Assembly: GCA_026417275.1 (NCBI GenBank)
Contig: JAOADO010000031.1
Location: 1 to 15,838, forward strand
From: Verrucomicrobiia bacterium
Lineage (GTDB): Bacteria > Verrucomicrobiota > Verrucomicrobiae > Limisphaerales > JAKPVM01
Length of the DNA stretch: 15,838 nucleotides
Reading direction: 5' to 3'
The stretch's first letter is position 1, and every line of letters starts with the position of its first letter. The translations under genes were made by a program, and so were the position numbers. A model generated the notes under the pieces. The model searched no databases. It was not told the origin of the DNA and saw only the letters and a list, made by a program, of their open reading frames with translations. Positions 9,001 to 15,088 of this stretch are shown here, one piece after another.

Positions 9001-9829
9001 CGACGCACCTTCCAGACGCTGGGTACCTTTTCAACCATTCAATTTAGTTGGAAACGCAATCCCAGTTTTAAGAACAAAAATTGGTTCATTCGAAGCATAC
9101 GCCCGCTCCAGCCTTGCGGATATTTATGGAGATGCACTAAATAGCAAATTAAAATCCCTGGAGTCTGTATGTCTTGAATCGTGCGTTTTTCTAAATCGCG
9201 GGGATTACTTTGAGGTTCGTCCTTTACCCGTTGAAGCGCAGGTTTCCCCGATTTTTGCACTGTGCGTAGCAGACTTCGACGGCGATGGAATCGAAGACCT
9301 ATTCGCAAGCCAGAATTTCTTCGCCGTTTCAATTGAAACATCTCGCTACGACGCCGGACGCGGTCTTCTCCTTAAAGGCAATGGAAATGGAGATTTTACG
9401 CCTGTACCCGGTAATATCAGCGGAATACTCGTTTACGGCGAACAACGCGGAGCGGCAGTCGGGGATTTTAACTCCGATGGCAGACCAGACATTATTATTA
9501 CACAAAACGCAAACACGACAAAACTTTATAAAAACGTTCTTGGCAATCCAGGCTTGCGAATACGTCTGGAAGACCCGAACGGCAATAGAAATGGCATCGG
9601 CGCTAAAATACAGATTGGAGTGAATGGAAAATTTGGTCCATATCGCGAAATTCACGCTGGCTCCGGCTGGTTCTCTCAAGATTCAACGGTTCAAATCCTT
9701 CACGCGCCTTCCTCAAACGCTGTTGTCCGCGTCCAGTGGCAGGGAAATATCACCCGCGAATATCAAATCTCTGGTAATTTAAGGGAGATTGTTTTGTATC
9801 CTGACGGTAAAATTGAAAAACTAAAATAA
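6035..9829 (+). CDS. Giant secreted FG-GAP/VCBS repeat protein with two ASPIC/UnbV domains
   Basis: Secreted or surface-exposed protein of the CRTAC1-like family, 1264 residues, function unknown. The N-terminus has basic residues and a hydrophobic stretch (ILLYLSLFSFPLL, about 19-31) ending near SES, consistent with a Sec signal peptide. Fourteen DxDxDGxxD calcium-binding loops of FG-GAP/VCBS type start at about residues 95, 147, 198, 319, 371, 452 and 541, then 712, 818, 877, 941, 975, 1080 and 1144. ASPIC/UnbV domains follow each set (about 572-650 with QGIGARIIVRGG, and about 1174-1258 with NGIGAKIQIGVNG). The layout is thus two halves, each a probable seven-bladed propeller plus one ASPIC domain. 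Such large two-half proteins recur in Bacteroidota and Verrucomicrobiota and are often linked to polysaccharide use or cell-surface roles, but that role is only inferred. No Shine-Dalgarno is visible. Confidence 0.9.
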   Translation: MIGAFVNKIGAVPRCIREILLYLSLFSFPLLSESIDWQSFEYGRFAPVRFNTNCQPGFTLLPPEMTGIFFTNQLNQDRHLTNQILLNGSGLAAGDVDGDGLCDIYFCGLDSNNKLFKNLGDFKFADITEKAGVACAGWDCTGAVFADIDGDGDLDLIVNTVIHGTHIFFNSGNGVFAEKPCNAGLNAGNCGTSIALADIDGDGDLDLYIANYRPVTLRDQPNTPITVSMEGGKPVVKRVGGRSLSEPDLTNRFTFTFTMTETGITMNFEENGQPDLLCLNDGNGCFTPVSWTDGRFLDEDGKPLSMPPHDWGLTASFRDLNQDGFPDIYVCNDFRSPDRIWINNGKGLFRAISRTAIRQMCLSSMGADFADINRDGFDEIFSLDMLSRDHFRRFSQRIDMRPEILPVGAIENRPQYPRNMLQLNRGDGTYAEVAQMCGIEGAEWSWICAFIDVDLDGYEDILVPNGNERDNMNVDALQRIEMSKKEKKLTNVELLRLRKMFPRLATPNLAFKNLGNLKFEEVGSQWGFNAEIISQSIAFADLDNDGDLDVILNNLNTNAHIYRNNAPAPRVGIKLVGKNKNTQGIGARIIVRGGRVVQSQEMMCGGRYLAGDNPMRVFAAGSATSLTTEILWRNGFTTILTNLVPNRIYEINENLCPTSGKPSPALLHQPFFEDVSLLINHSHVEEPFDDFSRQMMLLNKLSQLGPGVAWFDINNDGADDLIIGSGRGGNTAIYMNSQNGNFLKINDSYLREILPRDQTGIVCLKNAASQPIILTGYSSYEDGDITRSPIFEINPSAKNVSENFPAHDSSVGHLAAADVDNDGWLDLFVAGRVIPGAYPTPASSMILLYKNNQWIADSLNNLTFKQIGMVNSAVFTDLDNDGFSDLVVTCDWGPIKIFKNNRGAFSPMEWKIKLAPGFTVANQPAMLSQLTGWWTGVTAGDFDGDGRMDIAVGNWGKNTKWENSRSQPIKLYYGDFDDNGTVDIIEAVFDAPSRRWVPFQPFNLVGNAIPVLRTKIGSFEAYARSSLADIYGDALNSKLKSLESVCLESCVFLNRGDYFEVRPLPVEAQVSPIFALCVADFDGDGIEDLFASQNFFAVSIETSRYDAGRGLLLKGNGNGDFTPVPGNISGILVYGEQRGAAVGDFNSDGRPDIIITQNANTTKLYKNVLGNPGLRIRLEDPNGNRNGIGAKIQIGVNGKFGPYREIHAGSGWFSQDSTVQILHAPSSNAVVRVQWQGNITREYQISGNLREIVLYPDGKIEKLK
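6468..6501 (+). repeat. 34-bp exact direct repeat, copy 1 (within FG-GAP gene)
   Basis: This stretch is identical at all 34 bases to 6621-6654 and encodes the second FG-GAP calcium loop (ADIDGDGDLDL). The flanking bases differ on both sides. The offset is 153 bases, exactly 51 codons, so both copies are in the same frame. Confidence 0.9.
6621..6654 (+). repeat. 34-bp exact direct repeat, copy 2 (within FG-GAP gene)
   Basis: Second copy of the exact repeat at 6468-6501. It encodes the third FG-GAP calcium loop with the same codons. Other loops in the gene use different codons for similar residues, so identity here is more than protein conservation requires. Confidence 0.9.
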
Positions 9830-9954
9830 TCCAACAAACCATTATTTTTTGAATCATCAGCACTTCGTAAAAGGTTGTTTTTTTGGGTGAAAAACCCACA
9901 CCACGTTACACTGAAAATATTTCTTTTCCAAAGGTAAAGTTCGGGACAATGTTG
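9830..9954. other. Convergent intergenic region with small hairpin
   Basis: This 125-base space lies between two convergent genes. TGGGT (9884-9888) and ACCCA (9894-9898) form a 5-bp stem with a GAAAA loop. The T run lies before the hairpin on the plus strand and becomes an A run after it on the minus strand, so it is not a standard intrinsic terminator for either gene. No reading frame or RNA gene is recognised. Confidence 0.35.
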
Positions 9955-10353
9955 TTAAATGAGCGTTAACCTCTTTTTCAACTCTGCAAATTTAGCATCA
10001 ATATTGTAAAGGCGTTCAGCAAGCATCCTGGCAACTGCAAGTGTTGCGCTAGGATTGTCCTCCAGATAATGACTGGCGTTGGGGATTATATAGCACTTAC
10101 AGTTAGACAAAGCCCTTACAGTTGCATTATGAGGTGTTTTGATTAAAGCCGAAATTTCTCCAAACACTGCCCCTTTTTGTTCCACAACCGCAATTTGTAC
10201 TCCTTCCTTCACCACCTCTACAGCCCCTTTAACAAGGACGTAGATTTTGTCGTCCCTTTGACCTTCTTTTAGAATCTCTTCGCCTTTTTCAAAATCTTTT
10301 TCAGAGCGATCGTGACAGCCCTCCAATAATATATTAAGCGCGCGGGAATTCAT
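9955..10353 (-). CDS. Stand-alone cyclic-nucleotide-binding-domain protein
   Basis: Small cytoplasmic protein of 132 residues made almost entirely of one cNMP-binding (Crp/Fnr-type) beta-barrel. The fold is seen in the run FEKGEEILKEGQRDDKIYVLVKG, the GxVxV-type strands, then FGEISALIKTPHNATVRAL (about residues 64-82), which corresponds to the phosphate-binding cassette, and the C-terminal helix ARMLAERLYNIDAKFAELKK. In canonical cAMP binders the cassette reads FGE(L/I)AL followed by R-(T/S)-A; here it reads FGEISAL and then NATVRAL, so the usual Arg is replaced by Asn or shifted and ligand binding is uncertain. There is no HTH DNA-binding domain and no membrane, kinase or channel domain, so it is not a Crp-like activator. 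An in-frame stop lies a few codons upstream of the ATG, so it is not an artefact of a wrong start. It diverges from the methyltransferase gene. Its role is unknown. Confidence 0.8.
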   Translation of the reverse strand: MNSRALNILLEGCHDRSEKDFEKGEEILKEGQRDDKIYVLVKGAVEVVKEGVQIAVVEQKGAVFGEISALIKTPHNATVRALSNCKCYIIPNASHYLEDNPSATLAVARMLAERLYNIDAKFAELKKRLTLI

Positions 10354-10514
10354 GTTGAATGATTTTTATCAAAATATTCGGAAATTGTCGAGATATTTTT
10401 AACAGCGTATTTGACAACATAAAAGAAGAGTTAATTTTAAATCTTGCGAGAACAAAATAAACTTTTTGCCGTTAATGTGTTAATATACAAACTATTGACT
10501 GATTATCCGAATCA
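10354..10514. promoter_or_regulatory. Divergent promoter region between CNB gene and rlmD
   Basis: This 161-base AT-rich space must hold promoters for both flanking genes. On the plus strand TTGACA (10411-10416) is a perfect -35 box, but the match 17-18 bases on is only ATTTTA/TTTTAA (10434-10440), so the promoter is a guess. A second AT-rich stretch, TTAATATAC, lies at 10480-10488. No hairpin or reading frame stands out. Confidence 0.3.
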
Positions 10515-11687
10515 ATGATGAAAAATATAGAAAATACAGAAAAAATTCTAAAAATCGGCGATAAGATTGAAATTGGGATTGAAGACATTGCCTTTGGAGG
10601 CGAAGGCGTGGGCAGGTATAACGATTTTGTAATTTTTGTTCCATTTGTGATTACAGGAGAACGCGTGGTTGTTGAAATTGCTGAGATTAAAAAAAATTTT
10701 GCCCGCGCAAAATTAATTGAAGTTTTGACACCATCACCGCAAAGAGTTGCTCCGCAATGTAAATATTTCGGAGACTGCGGCGGCTGTCAATACCAACATA
10801 TAGCCTACGATTATCAACTTATCCTCAAAAAGAAACAGATTAAAGACCTTATCCAACGGGTTGGCGGTTTTAAAGATTTAATTGTAAACGACATAATCCC
10901 ATGTCCTAAACCTTATGAATATCGAAACCGCATCATGGTTCGAAGTCAGTGGAACAAATCGCTTCAGAAACTTGTAATAGGCTTTCTAAGACACGATAAT
11001 CGCCTTGTTGTGGACATAGATGAATGCAAAATAGCAGAAATGGAAGTCAGCGCTGAGATTAAAAAAGTTCGCTCAAATCCGCCTCCACGGGGCGGTTTAA
11101 AAGTGGTATTGAGAAAATTCCCTCAGGATTGGGAGGTTCCAAAAGATTCATTTTTTCAAAACAACTTCCATGCCCTGCCATTTCTTGTGGACACAGTTAA
11201 AAGATGCGTCAATGCCAGTCATGCGAAATATCTTGTGGACGCATATTGCGGGATTGGATTCTTTGGAATTGAACTTTCTCAAAATGTGGAAAAGGTAATC
11301 GGCGTTGATGTGGACGTTCGGGGAATACAGGCGGCAAAGAAAAACACAGAAAAGCGCGGCATAACCAATTGCGAATTTATTGCCGGACAGGTTGAAGATA
11401 TTGTAAAAGATATTTTCAAATCCATTGAACCCGCAAAAACCGTGTTGATTATGGACCCGCCGCGAACCGGTGTTAAACCTGAAGGATTGGAATTCATAAA
11501 ATCGCAATCCCCCGCGCAGATTGTCTACATTTCATGTCATCCAGCAACGCTGGCGAGAGACCTAAAAATTCTGTGTTCTGACGGACAGTATAAACTAATG
11601 GGAATCACCCCCGTTGATATGTTTCCTCAAACCCAGCACGTTGAATGCGTTGCGGACTTGCGCCATATTGACAGGACACAAATCTAA
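10515..11687 (+). CDS. rlmD: RlmD/RumA-type 23S rRNA (uracil-C5) methyltransferase
   Basis: SAM-dependent RNA m5U methyltransferase of the TrmA/RlmC/RlmD family, 390 residues, cytoplasmic. An N-terminal TRAM domain (about 12-72, with IEDIAFGGEGVGR) binds RNA. A 4Fe-4S cluster motif has C82, C88 and C91 in CKYFGDCGGC plus C171 in IDECKIAE. The methyltransferase domain shows the SAM loop DAYCGIGFFG (about 242), MDPPRTG (about 313), catalytic C341 in YISCHPATLARDL and the general base E377 in QTQHVECV. It is somewhat shorter than E. coli RlmD. Whether it methylates 23S U1939, U747 or both cannot be told, so the symbol is a family-level call. Two ATGs in tandem (10515, 10518) could start it. As a 4Fe-4S protein it probably depends on the SUF system encoded in the same window. 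Confidence 0.9.
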   Translation: MMKNIENTEKILKIGDKIEIGIEDIAFGGEGVGRYNDFVIFVPFVITGERVVVEIAEIKKNFARAKLIEVLTPSPQRVAPQCKYFGDCGGCQYQHIAYDYQLILKKKQIKDLIQRVGGFKDLIVNDIIPCPKPYEYRNRIMVRSQWNKSLQKLVIGFLRHDNRLVVDIDECKIAEMEVSAEIKKVRSNPPPRGGLKVVLRKFPQDWEVPKDSFFQNNFHALPFLVDTVKRCVNASHAKYLVDAYCGIGFFGIELSQNVEKVIGVDVDVRGIQAAKKNTEKRGITNCEFIAGQVEDIVKDIFKSIEPAKTVLIMDPPRTGVKPEGLEFIKSQSPAQIVYISCHPATLARDLKILCSDGQYKLMGITPVDMFPQTQHVECVADLRHIDRTQI

Positions 11688-11694
11688 GAGTCGG

Positions 11695-11719
11695 ATGGAG
11701 TTGTTTTTATCCATTTTTT
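11695..11719 (+). terminator. Possible terminator after rlmD
   Basis: A 5-bp stem (ATGGA with TCCAT, 10-base loop) runs directly into six T residues, eight bases after the methyltransferase stop. The position fits an intrinsic terminator, but the stem is short and AT-rich. Confidence 0.35.
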
Positions 11720-11801
11720 GAAATGTTTTCGTTCATTCTAAATCTGTTATTATTTTGACGTCTTAAAGATTATTCATTATCTTTTGATATTTAGCATTCA
11801 A

Positions 11802-11831
11802 CATTCCGCTAAGCTTGACACAAGTGGAATG
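11802..11831 (+). promoter_or_regulatory. 9-bp hairpin in the secA leader
   Basis: CATTCCGCT (11802-11810) pairs with AGTGGAATG (11823-11831) over nine base pairs, one of them a G-U wobble, with a 12-base loop. It lies 64 bases before the secA ATG and is not followed by a T run, so it is not a terminator. TTGACA falls in the loop (11815-11820), but no -10 box lies at the right distance. It could be a protein- or RNA-binding site in the secA leader or a DNA operator. Confidence 0.4.
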
Positions 11832-11895
11832 ACAATTGGCAGTCCAGGATAAACTGCTTTAAATATTGGATTTTAACCGTATAGTTTTAGAAAAG

Positions 11896-14800
11896 ATGAT
11901 TAGTTATATATTGAAGAAAATTTTTGGCACAAAGAACGAGCGCGAGTTAAAAAAACTCCGTCCGGTAGTTGCCAGGATTAATGAGATTGAGCAAAAACTG
12001 CAGAATTTGCCTGACGAAGCGTTGCGAGAAAAAACCCTCGCATGGAAAGAAGAATTATCAAAAATCCGTGATAACGCTGAACTTGCCCGTCGGTTAGATG
12101 AAATTTTGCCGGAAGCCTTTGCTGTGGTAAAAAATGCGTGCCGCAGGCTTGTAGGAAAGGAAATAGTCGTCCGTGGTCATACTTACGTGTGGGACATGGT
12201 ACCATTTGACGTACAATTAATTGGCGGCATGGCACTTCATCAAGGCAAAATCGCTGAAATGGCAACCGGTGAAGGCAAAACTCTCGTGGCAACAATGCCA
12301 GCCTTTCTTAACGCCCTGAGTGGAAGAGGCGTTCACATCGTTACTGTGAACGATTATCTTGCCGCCCGCGACAGCGAGTGGATGGGCGCGATTTACAAAT
12401 TCCTCGGCTTAACAGTCGGTTGCATTCTCCACGACCAGCCTCCGTCTGTTCGCCGCCAGCAATACGCATGCGATATCACCTACGGCACAAATGCAGAATT
12501 TGGTTTTGATTATCTTCGCGACAACGGCATGGCAACGAGCGCAGAAGAACAAGTCCAGCGCGGGCACTATTACGCAATTATTGACGAAGTGGACTCAATA
12601 TTAATTGATGAAGCTCGAACTCCGCTAATCATCAGCGGACCATCCGTAGTAAATCGCGATTCAGAAATGTACGTGGCTTATAAACCAGCCGTAGAAGCGT
12701 TGGTCTCTGCGCAGAAAAGACTTTGCAACCGTCTCTTAGCCGAGGCTGAAGAACTAATCAAAAAACTGCATCCAAAAGACGGTTCAGAAGTCAAAAACAT
12801 CGAAGAACTCGAACGTCAGATAGGACTTCTGCTTTTTAGAGTCAAAATGGGCGACCCTCGCTCCGAAGGACTCATGAGAATGCTTGAAGAGCCAGAAAAC
12901 CGTCGACTCATGGAAGAAGCAGAATTAATGCTTCATGCCGACCAATCAAAACGCGAATTATTTGCGGAAAAAGAGCAACTGTTGTTTGCAATTGACGAGA
13001 AAACCCATGACGCGGACTTAACAGAAAAAGGACGAAATTTCCTAAGTCCTGGAGACCCAGACGCATTCGTTCTCCCAGACCTGGCAATGGCTTTCACAGA
13101 AATTGATATTGGACCTGAAACAGACCCGCATAAACGCCTTCTTGCCAAACAAAAATTACAACACGAGTTTGACCAAAAAGCGCAAAAAATTCATTGCATT
13201 TCCCAACTACTAAAAGCCTTTAGCCTTTTCCAGTTAGACGTTCACTACGTCATCGAAAACGGAAAAATTGTCATCGTGGATGAACACACAGGTCGCCCAA
13301 TGTACGGCAGACGCTGGAGCGATGGTTTGCATCAAGCAGTGGAAGCCAAAGAAGGTCTGATTGTTGAAGAAGAAACGCAAACCTATGCCACAATCACAAT
13401 CCAGAATTACTTCAGGATGTATCATAAACTGGCTGGCATGACCGGCACCGCTGCAACCGAAGCGCAGGAATTCTGGGACATTTATAAACTCGGAGTACTT
13501 GTAATTCCGACAAATAAACCGTGTATTAGAAAGGACTGGAACGACTCCGTCTACAAGACCAGACGAGAGAAATTCAATGCGGTCCTTAAAGAAATACAGG
13601 AAATCCATGCTCAGGGGCGTCCAATACTTGTCGGCACTGTTGCTGTGGAGACAAGCGAACAACTTTCGCGAATGCTTCAGAAAGTTGGGTTAATTCACAA
13701 CGTTCTTAACGCAAAACAACACCAGAAGGAAGCCGAAATTGTGGCGCGCGCCGGGCAACGTGGAGCAATAACAATCGCGACAAACATGGCAGGACGCGGC
13801 ACAGATATAAAACTTGGTCCTGGCGTTGCCGAATTAGGGGGACTGCACGTAATTGGTACAGAACGACATGAAGCAAGAAGAATTGACAACCAGTTGCGCG
13901 GTCGTTGTGCCCGCCAGGGAGACCCTGGTTCATCCCATTTCTTCGTATCATTAGAAGACGACCTCATGCGACTGTTCGGTTCGGAAAAAATAGTTAAGAT
14001 TATGGAGCGCGTGGGGCTCGAAGAAGGACAGGAACTGGAACATCCGCTTTTAAACCGTTCCATTGAACAGGCTCAAAAACGCGTGGAGCAACAAAATTAC
14101 CAAATCCGCAAACGCGTTCTCGAATACGACGATGTAATGAACAAACAACGCGAAATAATTTACGGATTCAGAAATGAAGTCATCCACGGAACCAACATTC
14201 GTGAACGACTACTCGAAATTATGGACGAAGTCATCGTCATGAAAGTGGAGGAATTCTCAAACAAAAATGCAGAACCGCAGGAATGGGATATTCGAGGCTT
14301 AGCAGATTGGGTTAACATAAACTTCCCGTTAAACATGCCAGAGGGAGAAATCGTTAAAGCCGCACAATCTGCAGATACTGAGCCGCCTGAAAATTCCGTT
14401 TTTGCCGGTCTAAGCCCGGCTCAATATTCAGTAGCAAGATTTATAAGCCAGGCGGCGAGAAACTCTTACCAATTAAAGATACAATTCGAACCTGACCCTC
14501 AGGTTCTTGCTTCAATTGAAAGATTCACCATCCTGAGCGCAGTAGATAAACTCTGGCAGGAGCACCTTTACAATATGGATTCGCTCCGCAACAGCATCGG
14601 TTTACGCGCTTACGGACAACGCGATCCGCTCATTGAGTATAAGGTAGAGGCTCATAAAATGTTCGAAGAACTCCGCGTTAACATAAAAACAGAAATCTGT
14701 CATAACATCTTCCGTAGCGCTTCGAGCATAATGGCGTTTGAAAACTTTTTGCGCAGTCGTCCACAACAAACCCTTCATGCTGAAGTTGGCGCATTTGGAA

Positions 14801-15009
14801 GAACCACGACAACCTCAACAACCTCAACATCTTCCACCCAACCAACGCAAATTTCCAGCCAGATTGTGTCCGAAGCTGCAGACCTTGTCAGTAAAACAAT
14901 CCAGGATTCGCCAAAAGGCAAAACAATCAAAAATGCACCCAAAGTTGGTAGAAACGATCCATGCCCATGCGGAAGTGGCAAGAAATACAAACACTGTTGT
15001 GGAAAATAG
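11896..15009 (+). CDS. secA: SecA, preprotein translocase motor ATPase
   Basis: Motor ATPase that pushes unfolded preproteins through the SecYEG channel; it works in the cytoplasm and at the inner membrane. From the ATG at 11896 it has 1037 residues. I prefer this start to the upstream TTG (11866) because family proteins begin near MIxxILKKIFGTKNERE. Motifs: Walker A MATGEGKT (about 121-128), Walker B and DEVD-box IIDEVDS (about 227-233), IVDEHTGRPMYGRRWSDGLHQA, the NBD2 motifs TNMAGRGTDIKLG and QLRGRCARQGDPGSS, then the helical scaffold/wing domain. The PPXD region, about 255-440, is around 100 residues longer than in E. coli and partly helical and charged. The C-terminus has a Ser/Thr-rich linker and a zinc-binding tail (C1023, C1025, C1034, C1035) of the kind that binds SecB and lipids. 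The Gln, Arg-finger and metal residues all look intact. Confidence 0.98.
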   Translation: MISYILKKIFGTKNERELKKLRPVVARINEIEQKLQNLPDEALREKTLAWKEELSKIRDNAELARRLDEILPEAFAVVKNACRRLVGKEIVVRGHTYVWDMVPFDVQLIGGMALHQGKIAEMATGEGKTLVATMPAFLNALSGRGVHIVTVNDYLAARDSEWMGAIYKFLGLTVGCILHDQPPSVRRQQYACDITYGTNAEFGFDYLRDNGMATSAEEQVQRGHYYAIIDEVDSILIDEARTPLIISGPSVVNRDSEMYVAYKPAVEALVSAQKRLCNRLLAEAEELIKKLHPKDGSEVKNIEELERQIGLLLFRVKMGDPRSEGLMRMLEEPENRRLMEEAELMLHADQSKRELFAEKEQLLFAIDEKTHDADLTEKGRNFLSPGDPDAFVLPDLAMAFTEIDIGPETDPHKRLLAKQKLQHEFDQKAQKIHCISQLLKAFSLFQLDVHYVIENGKIVIVDEHTGRPMYGRRWSDGLHQAVEAKEGLIVEEETQTYATITIQNYFRMYHKLAGMTGTAATEAQEFWDIYKLGVLVIPTNKPCIRKDWNDSVYKTRREKFNAVLKEIQEIHAQGRPILVGTVAVETSEQLSRMLQKVGLIHNVLNAKQHQKEAEIVARAGQRGAITIATNMAGRGTDIKLGPGVAELGGLHVIGTERHEARRIDNQLRGRCARQGDPGSSHFFVSLEDDLMRLFGSEKIVKIMERVGLEEGQELEHPLLNRSIEQAQKRVEQQNYQIRKRVLEYDDVMNKQREIIYGFRNEVIHGTNIRERLLEIMDEVIVMKVEEFSNKNAEPQEWDIRGLADWVNINFPLNMPEGEIVKAAQSADTEPPENSVFAGLSPAQYSVARFISQAARNSYQLKIQFEPDPQVLASIERFTILSAVDKLWQEHLYNMDSLRNSIGLRAYGQRDPLIEYKVEAHKMFEELRVNIKTEICHNIFRSASSIMAFENFLRSRPQQTLHAEVGAFGRTTTTSTTSTSSTQPTQISSQIVSEAADLVSKTIQDSPKGKTIKNAPKVGRNDPCPCGSGKKYKHCCGK

Positions 15010-15088
15010 ATAATGCGACTGATTCAGAGTTTCATTTTTCATTAGAAAGTTTGACTTAATTTCATTCTGAAAGTAAATTTTTTAAATA
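15010..15088. promoter_or_regulatory. Short spacer with possible promoter
   Basis: This 79-base AT-rich space contains an imperfect direct repeat, TTTCATTAGAAAGT (15037-15050) and TTTCATTCTGAAAGT (15060-15074). TTGACT (15051-15056) and TAAATT (15074-15079) are spaced by 17 bases, a fair sigma70-like pair. If used, transcription would begin only a few bases before the next ATG. Confidence 0.3.

Larger units (their letters stand above)
11688..11895. other. Leader region upstream of secA
   Basis: This 208-base space lies between the methyltransferase and the chosen secA start. Near its left end, ATGGA (11695-11699) and TCCAT (11710-11714) form a 5-bp stem followed by a run of T, a weak terminator candidate for the upstream gene. 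A stronger hairpin lies at 11802-11831 (listed separately). No SecM-like secretion-monitor gene was recognised, and no reading frame of note exists here. Confidence 0.5.

Noticed and set aside
9884..9898. TGGGT/ACCCA hairpin as a bidirectional terminator
   Set aside because: The stem is five base pairs and no T run follows it on either strand.
11815..11820. TTGACA in the secA leader as a promoter -35 box
   Set aside because: No acceptable -10 hexamer occurs 16-18 bases downstream.
11866..11895. TTG start giving SecA ten more residues
   Set aside because: The ATG at 11896 matches the typical SecA N-terminus, and the extra residues resemble nothing in the family.
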